A DNA stretch of 64,000 bases from Formosa algae. GTDB taxonomy: Bacteria; Bacteroidota; Bacteroidia; Flavobacteriales; Flavobacteriaceae. The DNA lies in the NCBI RefSeq assembly GCF_001439665.1, contig NZ_LMAK01000063.1, positions 52,820-116,819 on the forward strand, in the 5' to 3' direction. Shown here in pieces: positions 46,665-56,486 of the stretch. A model generated the notes under the pieces. The model was not told the DNA's origin. It was given only the letters and a program-made list of their open reading frames with translations, and made no database searches. How positions within the stretch are numbered: position 1 is the stretch's first letter; each line of letters begins with the position of its first letter. The position numbers and the translations under genes were made by a program.

Positions 46665-47557
46665 GGTTTGGGGTTTTGTAGTGTTTGAACTAATAGTTCT
46701 TCTTGGCTACCCGATTCAATTTTATGGTCGTACACCCATTGTACATGTGGTGGTAAACTCATTAAAATACTTTCTATTCGGCCATTTGTTTTGAGTCCGA
46801 AAAGAGTGCCTTTATCGTGTACTAAATTAAATTCGACATAACGACCGCGACGAATTTCTTGCCAAGTGCGTTGTGTTTCTGTAAACGATAAGTCTTTTCG
46901 TTTTTCGGCTATAGGGATGTAGCTTTCTATAAAGCTATTTCCAACTTCGGTAACAAAGTTGTACCAAGCTTCCATAGACATGTCGTCTGTTTTTTTACAA
47001 TAGTCGAAAAATAAACCACCAATACCTCGCGCTTCGTTTCTGTGTGCATTCCAAAAGTAGGTGTCGCATTTTGCTTTATATGTCGCATAAAAGTCCGGAT
47101 GGTGTTTATCGCAGGCTGTTTTACAAACGGTATGAAAATGTTTGGCATCATCTTCAAAAAGATAATACGGTGTTAAATCTTGTCCGCCACCAAACCATTG
47201 GTCTACAATATCACCATCTTTATTATACATTTCAAAATAGCGCCAATTAGCATGAACGGTAGGCACCATTGGGTTTTTAGGGTGAAGTACTAAACTCAAT
47301 CCGCAGGCAAAGAAATTGGCATCTTTAACACCAAAATAGTTTTGCATACTTTCGGGTAATTCGCCATGAACCCCAGATATATTTACACCACCTTTTTCAA
47401 AAACATTTCCGTTTTCAATAACGCGCGTTCTTCCGCCTCCACCTTCAGGGCGTTTCCAAATATCTTCTTTAAAGGTTGCTTTTCCATCCACTTCTTCTAA
47501 AGCTGAAGTTATGGTGTTTTGCAAATCTTGAATGTATTGGTAAAATTTATCTTTCAT
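46655..47557 (-). CDS. hemF: Oxygen-dependent coproporphyrinogen-III oxidase
   Basis: Decarboxylates coproporphyrinogen III to protoporphyrinogen IX using oxygen. I use the ATG at 47557 (MKDKFYQYIQDLQ, 300 residues), the start seen in close flavobacterial homologs; an ATG four codons upstream is possible. Family motifs include EGGGGRTRVIENGNVFEKGG, VHANWRYFE, WFGGGQDLTPYYL and RGIGGLFFDY. The N-terminal end overlaps the GNAT gene. Oxygen dependence fits an aerobic lifestyle and use with HemJ. Confidence 0.95.
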   Translation of the reverse strand: MKDKFYQYIQDLQNTITSALEEVDGKATFKEDIWKRPEGGGGRTRVIENGNVFEKGGVNISGVHGELPESMQNYFGVKDANFFACGLSLVLHPKNPMVPTVHANWRYFEMYNKDGDIVDQWFGGGQDLTPYYLFEDDAKHFHTVCKTACDKHHPDFYATYKAKCDTYFWNAHRNEARGIGGLFFDYCKKTDDMSMEAWYNFVTEVGNSFIESYIPIAEKRKDLSFTETQRTWQEIRRGRYVEFNLVHDKGTLFGLKTNGRIESILMSLPPHVQWVYDHKIESGSQEELLVQTLQNPKPWI

Positions 47558-48080
47558 GTTGTAGTTCATATAACTCCATGTCTATGGTTGGTGCGTTTGG
47601 TGGCGCGTATTCGTTTTTTAAGGTCTTTTTCCAGATAAACCCACAATTGGTAGCGACTTTTATGCTTGCAATATTTGTTTTATGGGATACAATTTGCAGT
47701 GTTTTTAAACCTAAAGAGGTAAATGCATAATTAGAAAATTTAGTAATTGCAGAAGACATTATGCCTTTGTTTTCTTTCTGTTTGTCAATGCAATATGCAA
47801 ATTCACCTATTCCTTTTTGCCAATCAATATCCTTTAAAATAATAAGCGCGAAGATGGCATTTGTTGTTACATCTTTTAATAAAAATGTATATTCGAGCTT
47901 ATGCTTCATTTTTTGTTGTTGAGCAGCAATATATTCTTCTGAAGCTTCAACTTTTAAATTTTTAGCAAGCGTATATGGTAAATAAGGCACAAAACGTTTT
48001 ACATTATCCATCATAAATTTATGAAGCATAGAAGCGTCAGTTTGCTCTAATTCTGAAATGTAAAACGAATTGTTACTCAT
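47547..48080 (-). CDS. GNAT family N-acetyltransferase, RimJ/RimL-like
   Basis: A 177-residue acetyltransferase with the ribosomal-protein alanine acetyltransferase layout: YAFTSLGLKTLQIVSHKTNIAS and the acetyl-CoA segment ... IGEFAYCIDKQKENKGIMSS, ending with CGFIWKKTLK. The substrate cannot be read from the sequence. Its start is 12 bases after the hemE stop region, and its end overlaps hemF, so it is embedded in the hem operon. Confidence 0.88.
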   Translation of the reverse strand: MSNNSFYISELEQTDASMLHKFMMDNVKRFVPYLPYTLAKNLKVEASEEYIAAQQQKMKHKLEYTFLLKDVTTNAIFALIILKDIDWQKGIGEFAYCIDKQKENKGIMSSAITKFSNYAFTSLGLKTLQIVSHKTNIASIKVATNCGFIWKKTLKNEYAPPNAPTIDMELYELQHER

Positions 48081-48092
48081 TGTTATTCATTG

Positions 48093-49115
48093 TTATTTGT
48101 ATTCTTTAACCGCATCTATAAAGGCTTTGGCATTATCTAACGGAATGTTAGGTAAAATACCGTGACCTAAATTTACGATGTATTTGTCTTTACCAAATTC
48201 GTTAATCATTTGGTGAACCATCTTTTTAATCTCTGAAGGAGGAGATAATAATCTTGATGGATCGAAATTTCCTTGTAATGTTATGTTTCCTCCAGTTAAA
48301 TATCTAGCATTTTGTGCAGAGCAAGTCCAATCTATACCTAGTGCAGCAGCGTTACTTTTGGCCATATCGCCAAGAGCAAACCAACACCCTTTACCAAAAG
48401 CAATAACGGGAGCATCATCTTTTAAAGCTTCAATAATTTGATCGATATATTGCCAAGAGAATTCTTTGTAATCTGTTGGAGAAAGCATGCCGCCCCAAGA
48501 ATCGAAAATCTGAACAGCATCTACGCCAGCTACAACTTTAGCTTTTAAATATGCTATAGTAGTATCTGTTATTTTTTGAAGTAATTGATGTGCTGCAATT
48601 GGATTTGTAAAACAAAACTCTTTGGCTTTGTCGAAATTTTTACTGCCTTGCCCTTGTACTACATAACATAAAATAGTCCATGGAGAACCTGCAAAACCAA
48701 TTAGCGGAATTTCGTCATTAAGCAATTCTTTAGTTGCTTTAATGGCTTGCATCACGTAATCTAACTCTACATGTACATCGGGTACAATAACATTATCTAC
48801 ACCTTTTTGGTCGCGAACGGGATTTGGTAAATACGGACCAAAATTTGGTTTCATTTCTACATCAATGTTCATGGCTTGCGGAATGACTAAAATGTCGCTA
48901 AATAAAATCGCAGCATCCATACCATATCTACGGATAGGTTGTATTGTAATTTCACTTGCTAATTCTGGTGTGCGACAACGTGTAAAGAAATCGTATTTTT
49001 CGCGGATTGCAATAAATTCTGGAAGGTAGCGTCCGGCTTGACGCATCATCCAAACTGGAGGACGTTCAACCGTTTCTCCTTTTAAAGCTCTTAAGTATAA
49101 ATCGTTTTTAATCAT
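48093..49115 (-). CDS. hemE: Uroporphyrinogen decarboxylase
   Basis: Removes four acetate carboxyls from uroporphyrinogen III to give coproporphyrinogen III in the cytoplasm. The 340-residue protein has the N-terminal signature [16 protein letters not shown] (residues 18-33) and the second signature [16 protein letters not shown]. The catalytic-site Asp is in FSDILVIP. The NLGHGILPN motif lies near the end. Its ATG shares one base with the hemD stop. Confidence 0.98.
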   Translation of the reverse strand: MIKNDLYLRALKGETVERPPVWMMRQAGRYLPEFIAIREKYDFFTRCRTPELASEITIQPIRRYGMDAAILFSDILVIPQAMNIDVEMKPNFGPYLPNPVRDQKGVDNVIVPDVHVELDYVMQAIKATKELLNDEIPLIGFAGSPWTILCYVVQGQGSKNFDKAKEFCFTNPIAAHQLLQKITDTTIAYLKAKVVAGVDAVQIFDSWGGMLSPTDYKEFSWQYIDQIIEALKDDAPVIAFGKGCWFALGDMAKSNAAALGIDWTCSAQNARYLTGGNITLQGNFDPSRLLSPPSEIKKMVHQMINEFGKDKYIVNLGHGILPNIPLDNAKAFIDAVKEYK

Positions 49116-49768
49116 TATTTCTTTGAGTGTTTAACTACAGTTTGTAGCATGTTTTCTATAGTAGGACTTGAAGGTATTACTATATTTTTAATGTCTTTTG
49201 GCAGGGCTTCTGCCGTTGTTTTTCCAATACAAAATAGCATTTCGTTGCTAATAGTATTTGTTGTTAAATAGCTTGAAACACCACTCGGGCTGTAAAATAA
49301 AATGGCATCAAATTCACCATCAATTTTTTTTGGCGCTGCTAATGTATTGTAAACTATAATTTCTTTTAATTTAATATTGTGTTCTTGTAAGGTGTTTGGT
49401 ATGGCATCGTGCCTTAAATTTCCGCAGAAAAAAGTGAACGTATCATTTTTATGGTACTTTACAATGTAATTGGCTAAATCTGATCCATAGAGTTTCATTT
49501 TAGTTACATTTTGTCCGTTTTCTTCTAGAAATGCCATTGTTTTTTCGCCAACACAGAAACAATTTTTTATTACAACTTTATTATCAATAACTGCTTTTGC
49601 TGCATTTTGACTTGTAATTATGGCGTTCTCTACAATCATTTCAGAATCAAAATCAACGAAATGAATAGAAATCGCATTGTATTCTGTGATTTGAATATTT
49701 CCCTTTGTAAGCAACGCCTTGTGTTCCTTATAAAGCGTTTTAGTTGATAAAATAGATTTTAGTGGCAT
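49115..49768 (-). CDS. hemD: Uroporphyrinogen-III synthase
   Basis: Cyclises hydroxymethylbilane with ring D inversion. HemD proteins are poorly conserved; the 217-residue length, two-domain pattern, [11 protein letters not shown] and [11 protein letters not shown] motifs, and position between trkA and hemE support the call. The start is ATG, two bases after trkA. It shares one base with hemE, so translation is coupled. One of the less certain members of the cluster by sequence, but context makes it firm. Confidence 0.93.
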   Translation of the reverse strand: MPLKSILSTKTLYKEHKALLTKGNIQITEYNAISIHFVDFDSEMIVENAIITSQNAAKAVIDNKVVIKNCFCVGEKTMAFLEENGQNVTKMKLYGSDLANYIVKYHKNDTFTFFCGNLRHDAIPNTLQEHNIKLKEIIVYNTLAAPKKIDGEFDAILFYSPSGVSSYLTTNTISNEMLFCIGKTTAEALPKDIKNIVIPSSPTIENMLQTVVKHSKK

Positions 49769-49770
49769 TT

Positions 49771-50457
49771 TTAATGTTTATGACAAATTTTAGAGATATC
49801 GTCATTCAGTCCAAAAACAACTAAAATGTCTCCGTCTTGAATAACTGTATCTGCACCTGGTATTCCTATAACTTCTTTTATAAACGTGGTATTTCCTATC
49901 AAATTTACTTTCTCTTTTTTACGAAGAATAGTAATAATGTTTAATTTTTGTTTTGATCTGAAATCTAAATCTGAAATAGATTTACCAACAAATTCTATTG
50001 GTGTTTTTATTTCTGAAATAGAATATTTTTCGTCAATTTTAAAGCTATCAATTATATTTTTAAGATTGATTTTGTTTGTTAATTTTAATGCAGCTTCTTG
50101 CTCTGGATGCACAATAGATGTTATGCCCATGGCTTGTAACACCGTATCGTGAATGGGAGAAAGCGAACGGCTAATAACCTTTGCCGTTGTTAGTTTTTTT
50201 AAAATGGCTGTGGTTATAATGGCGGCACCTTCGTTTTCACCAATGGCAACAACAGCAATGTCTGTTTGTTTTATAGGAAGCGATTGATAGGCTAATTCGT
50301 TAGTAGAATCTAAGCAAATACTATGTGCAATTTTATCTTTTACAATATTTACTTTTTCCATTTGCTTGTCTATACCAACAACTTCGTTGCCTGTTTCAGT
50401 AAGGCTTAAAGCGAGTGACATTCCGAAATTTCCGAGACCAAAAATGATGATTTTCAT
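49771..50457 (-). CDS. Potassium uptake regulatory subunit, TrkA/KtrA-like
   Basis: A 228-residue cytoplasmic RCK protein that gates the Ktr/Trk potassium channel. The N-terminal NAD-binding Rossmann domain shows FGLGNFGMSLALSL and the EVVGID strand; a TrkA_C domain follows (about 135-228; DTVIQDGDILVVFGLND). It lies six bases after the stop of the TrkH-like gene and both are between hemC and hemD on the same strand. The gene order hemC-trkH-trkA-hemD is unusual in combining transport and heme genes. Confidence 0.93.
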   Translation of the reverse strand: MKIIIFGLGNFGMSLALSLTETGNEVVGIDKQMEKVNIVKDKIAHSICLDSTNELAYQSLPIKQTDIAVVAIGENEGAAIITTAILKKLTTAKVISRSLSPIHDTVLQAMGITSIVHPEQEAALKLTNKINLKNIIDSFKIDEKYSISEIKTPIEFVGKSISDLDFRSKQKLNIITILRKKEKVNLIGNTTFIKEVIGIPGADTVIQDGDILVVFGLNDDISKICHKH

Positions 50458-50463
50458 AATATC

Positions 50464-52206
50464 TTAGTTTATTAAAATATTTTCTTGTGGGTATTGATAA
50501 AATTTTTGTTCTACTTGGCCCAACATTCCAAAGAGCAAGTTTAACAGTCCAATTCGTCCAACAAACATTACGGCAATAATAACATATTTGCTAGGGTCGC
50601 TTAAAGTGGGTGTGAGGTTTAAACTTAACCCTACGGTACTATAAGCAGAAAAACACTCGAAAGCAATGGCTAATAAGTCTTTTTCTGGTTCAAAAAATAA
50701 GAGTAATAATATAGCTGTTCCTATAGTTATTAATGAAATACAAATTATAGAAAACGCACGGTTTACAGTGCTGCTAGAAATTTCTCTAGTATTAATTTCT
50801 ATACGTTTTTTTCCTCTTGCAGTTGCTAAAATATTTAATGTTGCAATGGCAAATGTACTGGTTTTTATACCACCTCCAGTAGATCCTGGAGAGGCTCCAA
50901 TCCACATTAAAAAGATTACAAATAATAGCGATGGCGTTGCAACATGTGTATAATCTACAGTGTTAAAACCAGCAGTTCTTGGTGTTACAGAAGAGAACAT
51001 GGCAGTTGTTATTTTTCCAAAAAGCGAATCGTGATCTTGTAAGCTAAAATTAGCTTCAGCAAAATAGAAAAATATAAATCCAACAACTAATAAAATACTT
51101 GTAGTTACAATAGTAATTTTAGAATTTAAAGTAAACACTCTAACTGTAGTAGTCACTTTATTTTTCTTTCTAAACAGATTCAAAAATCTACGTTTTAAAT
51201 AGGTGTAAGAGTTAAATATAAAACTGTATCCAATTCCTCCAATGATAATAAGTAGCATAAGTACCCATTGTAAGGAGTAATCATATCGTAACGTTGGCTG
51301 ATAAAAACTAGACGACGATGTCGAGAACCCGGCATTACAAAATGCTGAAATTGAATGAAAAATAGAAAAGAATACTTTATCCTCTATAGTACTTATGGAG
51401 TCTATAGACGAATAAATAAAAACGGCTCCTAACAATTCAATCCCTAAAGTGAATCCAACAATTTGAGCTGCAATTCTAAATACATCTTGTAAATTTTCTG
51501 TAGAGGTATAATCTTTCATATACATGCTTTCTCTAAACGATGAGCTCTCTTTAAAGAAATAGGCGAAAAACGATGTAAAAGTTAGTATCCCTAAACCTCC
51601 AATTTGTATTAAAAATATTAACACGGTTTGTCCTAGTTGAGTAAAATCTTTTCCTGTATCTAAAACAGCAAGACCTGTAACACAAATGGCACTTGTAGAG
51701 GTAAATAAAGCATCTATAAACGATATGCCATTTACCGTAACATTAGGCAGCATAAGTAATAGAGCACCTATTAATGTGAGTATAAAAAAGCTCCCAACGA
51801 ATAAAATGGCAGGATTAAAATATATTTTATAAATGTATTTTATAAAAAAGGTCAGGCGCATTAACAGGTAAAAGAACAAACCAAGTTCAAAAATAACCTT
51901 TGGTCGCATAAGTTGTTCTATAGGTGGTAAATGCTGATTGAGATAAAATACAGTTGACGCAGCTATAAGTGTGGTAATTAAAATACCAATGTTAAACCTA
52001 ATTGTTTTTTTTATCGGGTCGCCTTTAGCATATAAAACAAGTTTAATAAAATTAAATGTTGTTAAAAGAAGCGTTATGCCAGAATAGATAGGGATTCTAA
52101 AAGGTTTGTATTCCTCGTTTATACTAAATCCAAAATCGAAAATTAAAAAAAATAAAATGAGAATATCTGTAAAACGATATAAGTTTTGCAACATTTTAAT
52201 CTTCAT
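50464..52206 (-). CDS. Potassium uptake channel subunit, TrkH/KtrB-like
   Basis: A 580-residue membrane protein with many transmembrane segments and the repeated pore-loop signatures of the Trk/Ktr family (TSTSAICVTGLAVLDTG, SVTPRTAGFNTVDYTH, GGGIKTSTFAIA, FSAYSTVGLSLNLTP). An extra N-terminal hydrophobic region (about residues 1-110) is longer than in KtrB. The ATG at 52206 is used; a second ATG at 52194 is possible. It sits between hemC and trkA in the minus-strand operon. Confidence 0.93.
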   Translation of the reverse strand: MKIKMLQNLYRFTDILILFFLIFDFGFSINEEYKPFRIPIYSGITLLLTTFNFIKLVLYAKGDPIKKTIRFNIGILITTLIAASTVFYLNQHLPPIEQLMRPKVIFELGLFFYLLMRLTFFIKYIYKIYFNPAILFVGSFFILTLIGALLLMLPNVTVNGISFIDALFTSTSAICVTGLAVLDTGKDFTQLGQTVLIFLIQIGGLGILTFTSFFAYFFKESSSFRESMYMKDYTSTENLQDVFRIAAQIVGFTLGIELLGAVFIYSSIDSISTIEDKVFFSIFHSISAFCNAGFSTSSSSFYQPTLRYDYSLQWVLMLLIIIGGIGYSFIFNSYTYLKRRFLNLFRKKNKVTTTVRVFTLNSKITIVTTSILLVVGFIFFYFAEANFSLQDHDSLFGKITTAMFSSVTPRTAGFNTVDYTHVATPSLLFVIFLMWIGASPGSTGGGIKTSTFAIATLNILATARGKKRIEINTREISSSTVNRAFSIICISLITIGTAILLLLFFEPEKDLLAIAFECFSAYSTVGLSLNLTPTLSDPSKYVIIAVMFVGRIGLLNLLFGMLGQVEQKFYQYPQENILIN

Positions 52207-52221
52207 TATTTTTTAGGTTTT

Positions 52222-53136
52222 TTATGAATTCATTTCTTTTTTAATTGAATCCATGAGTTCTTTTCCGCCATTTTCAATGAGTTCTAAGGCACAACGTTTA
52301 CCAAAGTTTTTATAGTTTGCGAGGGTATCGGTCTTGTTTATGCTTAGTTTTTTACTACCATCTAAGGCTAGTAAAACACCTTTAAATGTAATGGTATCAT
52401 TAATTATAGTTGCAATACCACCAATTGGAGCGGTACAACCAGCTTCTAATATACGTAAAAAATCACGTTCTACATGTGTGCAAATGTCTGTAGGTGTGTC
52501 GTTTAATTTGCGTACGGCTTCAGTAACATCTTTATCTTTTTCTAAAGAGACCACAACCATTGCACCTTGTGCAGGAGCAGGGACCATCCAATCTAGCTCA
52601 ATAAATTGCTCTGGTAAAACATTAATACGTTCTAATCCCGCTTTGGCGAATACAGCCGCATTCCAGTTGCTATCTTTTAATTTTTGAAGACGTGTAATTA
52701 CATTTCCTCTTAAGTCTTCAACCTGATGATTTGGATATCTGTTTAGCCATTGTGCTTTACGCCTTAAGCTTCCCGTTGCTATAGTGCCTGCAGTATCTAA
52801 AAAATTGAGATCCTTATACACTAAAATATCATTTACGTTAGCACGTTCTAAAACGGCAGATTGAATAATGCCTTTTGGTAAAAGCGTAGGGACATCTTTC
52901 ATAGAATGTACAGCAATATCTACTGTGCCATTTAACATCGCGACATCTAAGGTTTTGGTGAAAATACCAGTAATACCTAATTCGTAAAGGGGTTTGTCTA
53001 AAATAAGATCTCCGGTAGATTTAACGGCAACAATTTCTGTTGAATAGCCTAAATCTTCTAAACGTTTTTTAACGGTGTTTGCTTGCCAAAGAGCCAACTG
53101 ACTGTCTCTTGTGCCAATGCGAATAGTTTTATGCAT
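52222..53136 (-). CDS. hemC: Hydroxymethylbilane synthase (porphobilinogen deaminase)
   Basis: Joins four porphobilinogens to hydroxymethylbilane using a dipyrromethane cofactor. The 304-residue protein has the cofactor-binding Cys234 in LEAGCTAPIGG, and the substrate-binding signatures GTRDSQLALWQA (8-19), SMKDVPT (78-84), SLRRKAQW and DLRGNV. Its ATG overlaps the hemA stop by eight bases, so they are translationally coupled. Confidence 0.98.
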   Translation of the reverse strand: MHKTIRIGTRDSQLALWQANTVKKRLEDLGYSTEIVAVKSTGDLILDKPLYELGITGIFTKTLDVAMLNGTVDIAVHSMKDVPTLLPKGIIQSAVLERANVNDILVYKDLNFLDTAGTIATGSLRRKAQWLNRYPNHQVEDLRGNVITRLQKLKDSNWNAAVFAKAGLERINVLPEQFIELDWMVPAPAQGAMVVVSLEKDKDVTEAVRKLNDTPTDICTHVERDFLRILEAGCTAPIGGIATIINDTITFKGVLLALDGSKKLSINKTDTLANYKNFGKRCALELIENGGKELMDSIKKEMNS

Positions 53137-54388
53137 TTGTTGATGTTTCTAGCTGAAACACTTTTTTAATAAGTTCAAGACTTTCGTTAGTAGAAAAATC
53201 TTCGTCTTTTAAGTGATGTGCGAAATGATTCGTTATTTTCTGAATAATATTATTGCTTATTAACTCGGCTTGAGCTTCGTTAAAATCAGATATTTTTTTA
53301 CGCTGAACGTCTAATTCTGCAGATTTAAAATCTAATAATTTATTCTTTAAAGCTTTTATGGTAGGTGCAAATTTTCTAGTTTCTAACCACACGTTAAATT
53401 CTTTTTTAACGTCTTCAATAATGGTTTCGGCAACTGGAATATAAGCTTTACGTTTCTCTAAAGTGGCATCTGTTATTTGCGATAAATAATCTAAATGTAT
53501 TAATGTTACGCCTTCTAAATCTGTTACATTTTCATGCACATTTTTAGGGATAGATAAATCTAAAATTAAAAGCGGTTTTTTGGTTTGAATCAGGTGTTTA
53601 TCAACTGTAGGATTTTGTGCTCCAGTAGCGACAACTAAGACATCAGAATTGTTTATTTCTTCTTGTAAATTGGCGTAATCTTTAACTAACAAATTAAATT
53701 TTCCAGCAATACGTTCTGCTTTATCTTTTGTTCTGTTTATTAGCGTAATTTGTTCATTTTTAGTGTGCTTCACTAAGTTTTCACAAGTATTTCTTCCTAT
53801 TTTTCCAGTTCCAAAAAGCAAGATGTTTTTGTTAGAAATATCTGCAACGTTATTTAAAATGTAATGTACAGAAGCAAAAGAGACCGAAGTCGCTCCCGAA
53901 GAAATTTCTGTTTCGTTTTTAATACGCTTACTTGCTTGAGTAACCATGGTAATTAAGCGCTCTAAAAAGGTGTCTAGTAAGCCTAGTTTTTTAGATAATT
54001 TAGCACTTGTTTTTAACTGACTAATAATTTCAAAATCACCAAGAATTTGACTGTCTAATCCAGAACCAACTCGAAACATATGCGAGATGGCTTCTTTAGT
54101 TTTATATACATATGCCACTTTCTGAAACTCGTCTACGGTACCTTTAGTGTTGTCGCATAATAATTTTATAAGTTGAAATGGGTGCTCTGCAAAACCATAA
54201 ATTTCCGTTCTATTGCATGTAGACGTCACTATCAAACTTTCTATACCTGTAGCCTTAGCTTGGTTTAGAAGGTTTAATTTTGCTGTGTCATCAAGACTAA
54301 AGTGTCCTCTAATTTCAGCGTCTGCCTTTTTATAACTTAATCCGATGGCATAAAAATAAGTGCCTCGAGATCCGTGATTTTGATTCAT
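53129..54388 (-). CDS. hemA: Glutamyl-tRNA reductase
   Basis: Catalyses the first step of C5-pathway heme synthesis, reducing glutamyl-tRNA to glutamate-1-semialdehyde. I use the ATG at 54388 (419 residues); an in-frame TTG six codons upstream is less likely. The active-site cysteine is in TSTCNRTEIYG (Cys58). GSGLDSQILGDFEII and the NADPH-binding FGTGKIGRNTCENL follow, with a C-terminal dimerisation helix. It is the first gene of the long minus-strand hem run and is divergent from the AraC-type regulator. A TACATTTG box (54422-54415, minus strand) is a candidate -7 element without a good -33 partner. Confidence 0.97.
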   Translation of the reverse strand: MNQNHGSRGTYFYAIGLSYKKADAEIRGHFSLDDTAKLNLLNQAKATGIESLIVTSTCNRTEIYGFAEHPFQLIKLLCDNTKGTVDEFQKVAYVYKTKEAISHMFRVGSGLDSQILGDFEIISQLKTSAKLSKKLGLLDTFLERLITMVTQASKRIKNETEISSGATSVSFASVHYILNNVADISNKNILLFGTGKIGRNTCENLVKHTKNEQITLINRTKDKAERIAGKFNLLVKDYANLQEEINNSDVLVVATGAQNPTVDKHLIQTKKPLLILDLSIPKNVHENVTDLEGVTLIHLDYLSQITDATLEKRKAYIPVAETIIEDVKKEFNVWLETRKFAPTIKALKNKLLDFKSAELDVQRKKISDFNEAQAELISNNIIQKITNHFAHHLKDEDFSTNESLELIKKVFQLETSTNA

Positions 54389-54516
54389 TAAATATGTTGG
54401 TTGCAAATTTTGAACAAATGTATATAGTGTAAATGTAAAAAAGTAACGCTCAAAGAACTTTTAGTGTCGTTTCGGGTTTTTTCAGTAATTTTTTCAATCT
54501 AATCTAATAAATATCA

Positions 54517-54551
54517 TACTTTTGCTAGTATAACAACGTTTTCGTTATACT
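54517..54551 (+). promoter_or_regulatory. -7 box and adjoining inverted repeat upstream of the AraC-type regulator
   Basis: TACTTTTG (54517-54524) matches TAnnTTTG. Three bases later AGTATAAC (54527-54534) and GTTATACT (54544-54551) form an 8-bp inverted repeat around a nine-base loop. It overlaps the predicted transcription start, 47 bases before the ATG, so it could be an operator or a leader hairpin. Divergent from hemA. Confidence 0.45.
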
Positions 54552-54597
54552 TTGTTTAGAAGCAATCTAAATACAAATAAATTAGTTTTTTAAGAAA

Positions 54598-55482
54598 ATG
54601 GGAGATAAAAATATCGCTATAGGTACTTTTAATGAAACCTTTATAGATCAAGGTTTTTTAGTGTTAACCTATCAAAATGAGGGGCTTGAAGTAGAGACTG
54701 TAGAAAAATCTATAGACAGTAGTTTTATACAATTTCATTTCTGTTTAAAGGGATCTTCTGCGTTTAAATTTAATAAAGGAAGTTATACATTAAACATAAA
54801 TGAAGAGAATTCGCTGTTACTTTATAACCCGCAACAAGACTTGCCAATTCATCTAGAAGTGAATCCAAACTCGTGGTTGGTTACCATTTTAATATCTATA
54901 AAAGAGTTTCATGGTTTGTTTTCTCAAGAAGCCGATTACATTACGTTTTTAAGTCACGATAATAAAGATAAGAAGTATTATAAAGATGGTAAAATTTCAC
55001 CATCTATGGCTATAGTGCTTACCCAAATGATTCATTATAACTTAAACGAGTCTATTAAAAATCTGTATTTTAAAGGTAAGGCTTACGAGTTGCTAAGTCT
55101 GTATTTTAACAGAAGTGAAGATGCTAATACTGAACAGTGTCCGTTTTTGGTTGATGAAACCAATGTCATAAAAATTAGAAAAGCCAAAGACATTATTATT
55201 TCTAGAATGGCAGAGCCTCCAAGTTTGCAAGAATTGGCAGACGAGATTGGGTTGAGTCTTAAAAAACTTAAAGAAGGCTTTAAACAAATTTATGGCGACT
55301 CTGTATTTAGCTTTTTATTTGATTATAAGATGGAAGAAGCTAGAAAGTTATTAGAAACCGGAGGTTTAAATGTTAACGAAGTAGGTTTAAAAGTTGGTTA
55401 TAGTACATCAAGTCATTTTATTTCTGCTTTTAAAAAAAAATATGGTACAACTCCCAAAAAGTATTTACAATCTATAAATTAA
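54598..55482 (+). CDS. AraC-family transcriptional regulator
   Basis: A 294-residue regulator. The N-terminal ~190 residues are a cupin-like sensing region (FCLKGSSAFKFNKGSYTLNI). The C-terminal HTH_18 domain spans about 195-294, with two helix-turn-helix motifs (SLQELADEIGLSLKKLKEGF and VGLKVGYSTSSHFISAFKKK) and the family ending YGTTPKKYLQ. It resembles PchR-like regulators of iron and siderophore genes, and lies between divergent hemA and hemH, so regulation of heme synthesis by iron or heme is a good hypothesis. Not demonstrated. Confidence 0.92.
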   Translation: MGDKNIAIGTFNETFIDQGFLVLTYQNEGLEVETVEKSIDSSFIQFHFCLKGSSAFKFNKGSYTLNINEENSLLLYNPQQDLPIHLEVNPNSWLVTILISIKEFHGLFSQEADYITFLSHDNKDKKYYKDGKISPSMAIVLTQMIHYNLNESIKNLYFKGKAYELLSLYFNRSEDANTEQCPFLVDETNVIKIRKAKDIIISRMAEPPSLQELADEIGLSLKKLKEGFKQIYGDSVFSFLFDYKMEEARKLLETGGLNVNEVGLKVGYSTSSHFISAFKKKYGTTPKKYLQSIN

Positions 55483-55488
55483 GGTGTT

Positions 55489-56193
55489 ATGAGGTGTTTT
55501 CTTGTGTTTTTATTATCGTGGTTTACTGGTTTTGGAGCTCCCAAAGATCAGGTTTTAGTATTTTCTAAAACAGAAGGCTATAGGCATAAAGCTATAGAAA
55601 TTGGTGTACAAACTTTACAAGAATTAGGAGCGACTAACAATTTTGAAGTTACACATACCGAAGATGCCACAATTTTTAATGCTGAAGACTTAAAAGCATA
55701 TAAAGTAGTCATCTTTTTAAATACTACAGGTGATGTTTTAAATAACGAGCAACAGCAACAATTTAAAATGTTTATTAATAAAGGCGGAAGCTTTTTAGGA
55801 GTTCACGCTGCATCAGATACCGAGTTTCAATGGCCTTGGTATGGTAAGTTAGTTGGGGCTTATTTTTTAGATCATCCAAAATCATGCGAAGCCACTTTAA
55901 GTGTTGTCGATGCAAAACACGAGTCTACAAAACATTTTCAAGGTCCTTTAAAGCGATTTGATGAATGGTATAATTTTAAATCTATTAATCCAGATATAAT
56001 TCCACTATTATTGTTAGACGAATCTTCTTATGAAGGAGGAAAGAATGGCGATTTTCATCCCATTTCTTGGTATCATGAATTTGATGGTGGACGCTCTTTT
56101 TATACAGGAATGGGACATACTTTTGAAGCTTATGCCGATTCAGATTTTAGATCACATCTTTTAGGAGGTGTTCTTTATTGTTTAAACAGATAA
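55489..56193 (+). CDS. ThuA-like domain secreted protein
   Basis: A 234-residue protein with a short signal peptide (about 1-16) and a ThuA/trehalose-utilisation-like Rossmann domain: VLVFSKTEGYRHKAIE, then FLNTTGDVLNNEQQQQF, GGSFLGVHAASDTEFQWPWYG and FHPISWYHEFDGGRSFYTGMGHT. These domains are in secreted sugar-processing and keto-glucoside pathways in this phylum (from family knowledge). Its ATG is six bases after the AraC-type gene stop, so they are likely co-transcribed. Substrate unknown. Confidence 0.92.
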   Translation: MRCFLVFLLSWFTGFGAPKDQVLVFSKTEGYRHKAIEIGVQTLQELGATNNFEVTHTEDATIFNAEDLKAYKVVIFLNTTGDVLNNEQQQQFKMFINKGGSFLGVHAASDTEFQWPWYGKLVGAYFLDHPKSCEATLSVVDAKHESTKHFQGPLKRFDEWYNFKSINPDIIPLLLLDESSYEGGKNGDFHPISWYHEFDGGRSFYTGMGHTFEAYADSDFRSHLLGGVLYCLNR

Positions 56194-56228
56194 ATTATTC
56201 TATTTTAGATAATTAAAAGCATTTTGTT

Positions 56229-56399
56229 ATGACGTATTTATCTCCAGAAATAGCAGCGTGGTCTAAGCAAGCGGACACGAAATCTTTAGTAAGACCAGGT
56301 GTTTCTTGCGGCATTTTTCAAGATTGTAATGCCAATGAAAAACAGAATTTAGATCAGTATACTCTAAAAACACAGAAAATCCCTAAAGATAAAATTTGA
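56229..56399 (+). CDS. Small ORF, 56 residues, unknown
   Basis: ATG at 56229 opens MTYLSPEIAAWSKQADTKSL and stops at 56399. It contains VRPGVSCGIFQDCNANE with two Cys separated by five residues, and a polar Lys-rich end. Codon choice looks coding and it starts 35 bases after the ThuA gene in the same direction. No family recognised. It may be a real small protein of the ThuA/hemH region. The rest of the 305-base interval to hemH is AT-rich with no clear site apart from the -7 box at 56487. Confidence 0.45.
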   Translation: MTYLSPEIAAWSKQADTKSLVRPGVSCGIFQDCNANEKQNLDQYTLKTQKIPKDKI

Positions 56400-56486
56400 T
56401 TAATACTATAAATTTTAATCAATTTGATTTAATTCTTAATAAGATAATACTATGATTTAGGTATCGTAGGATCATAATTTCTATTG

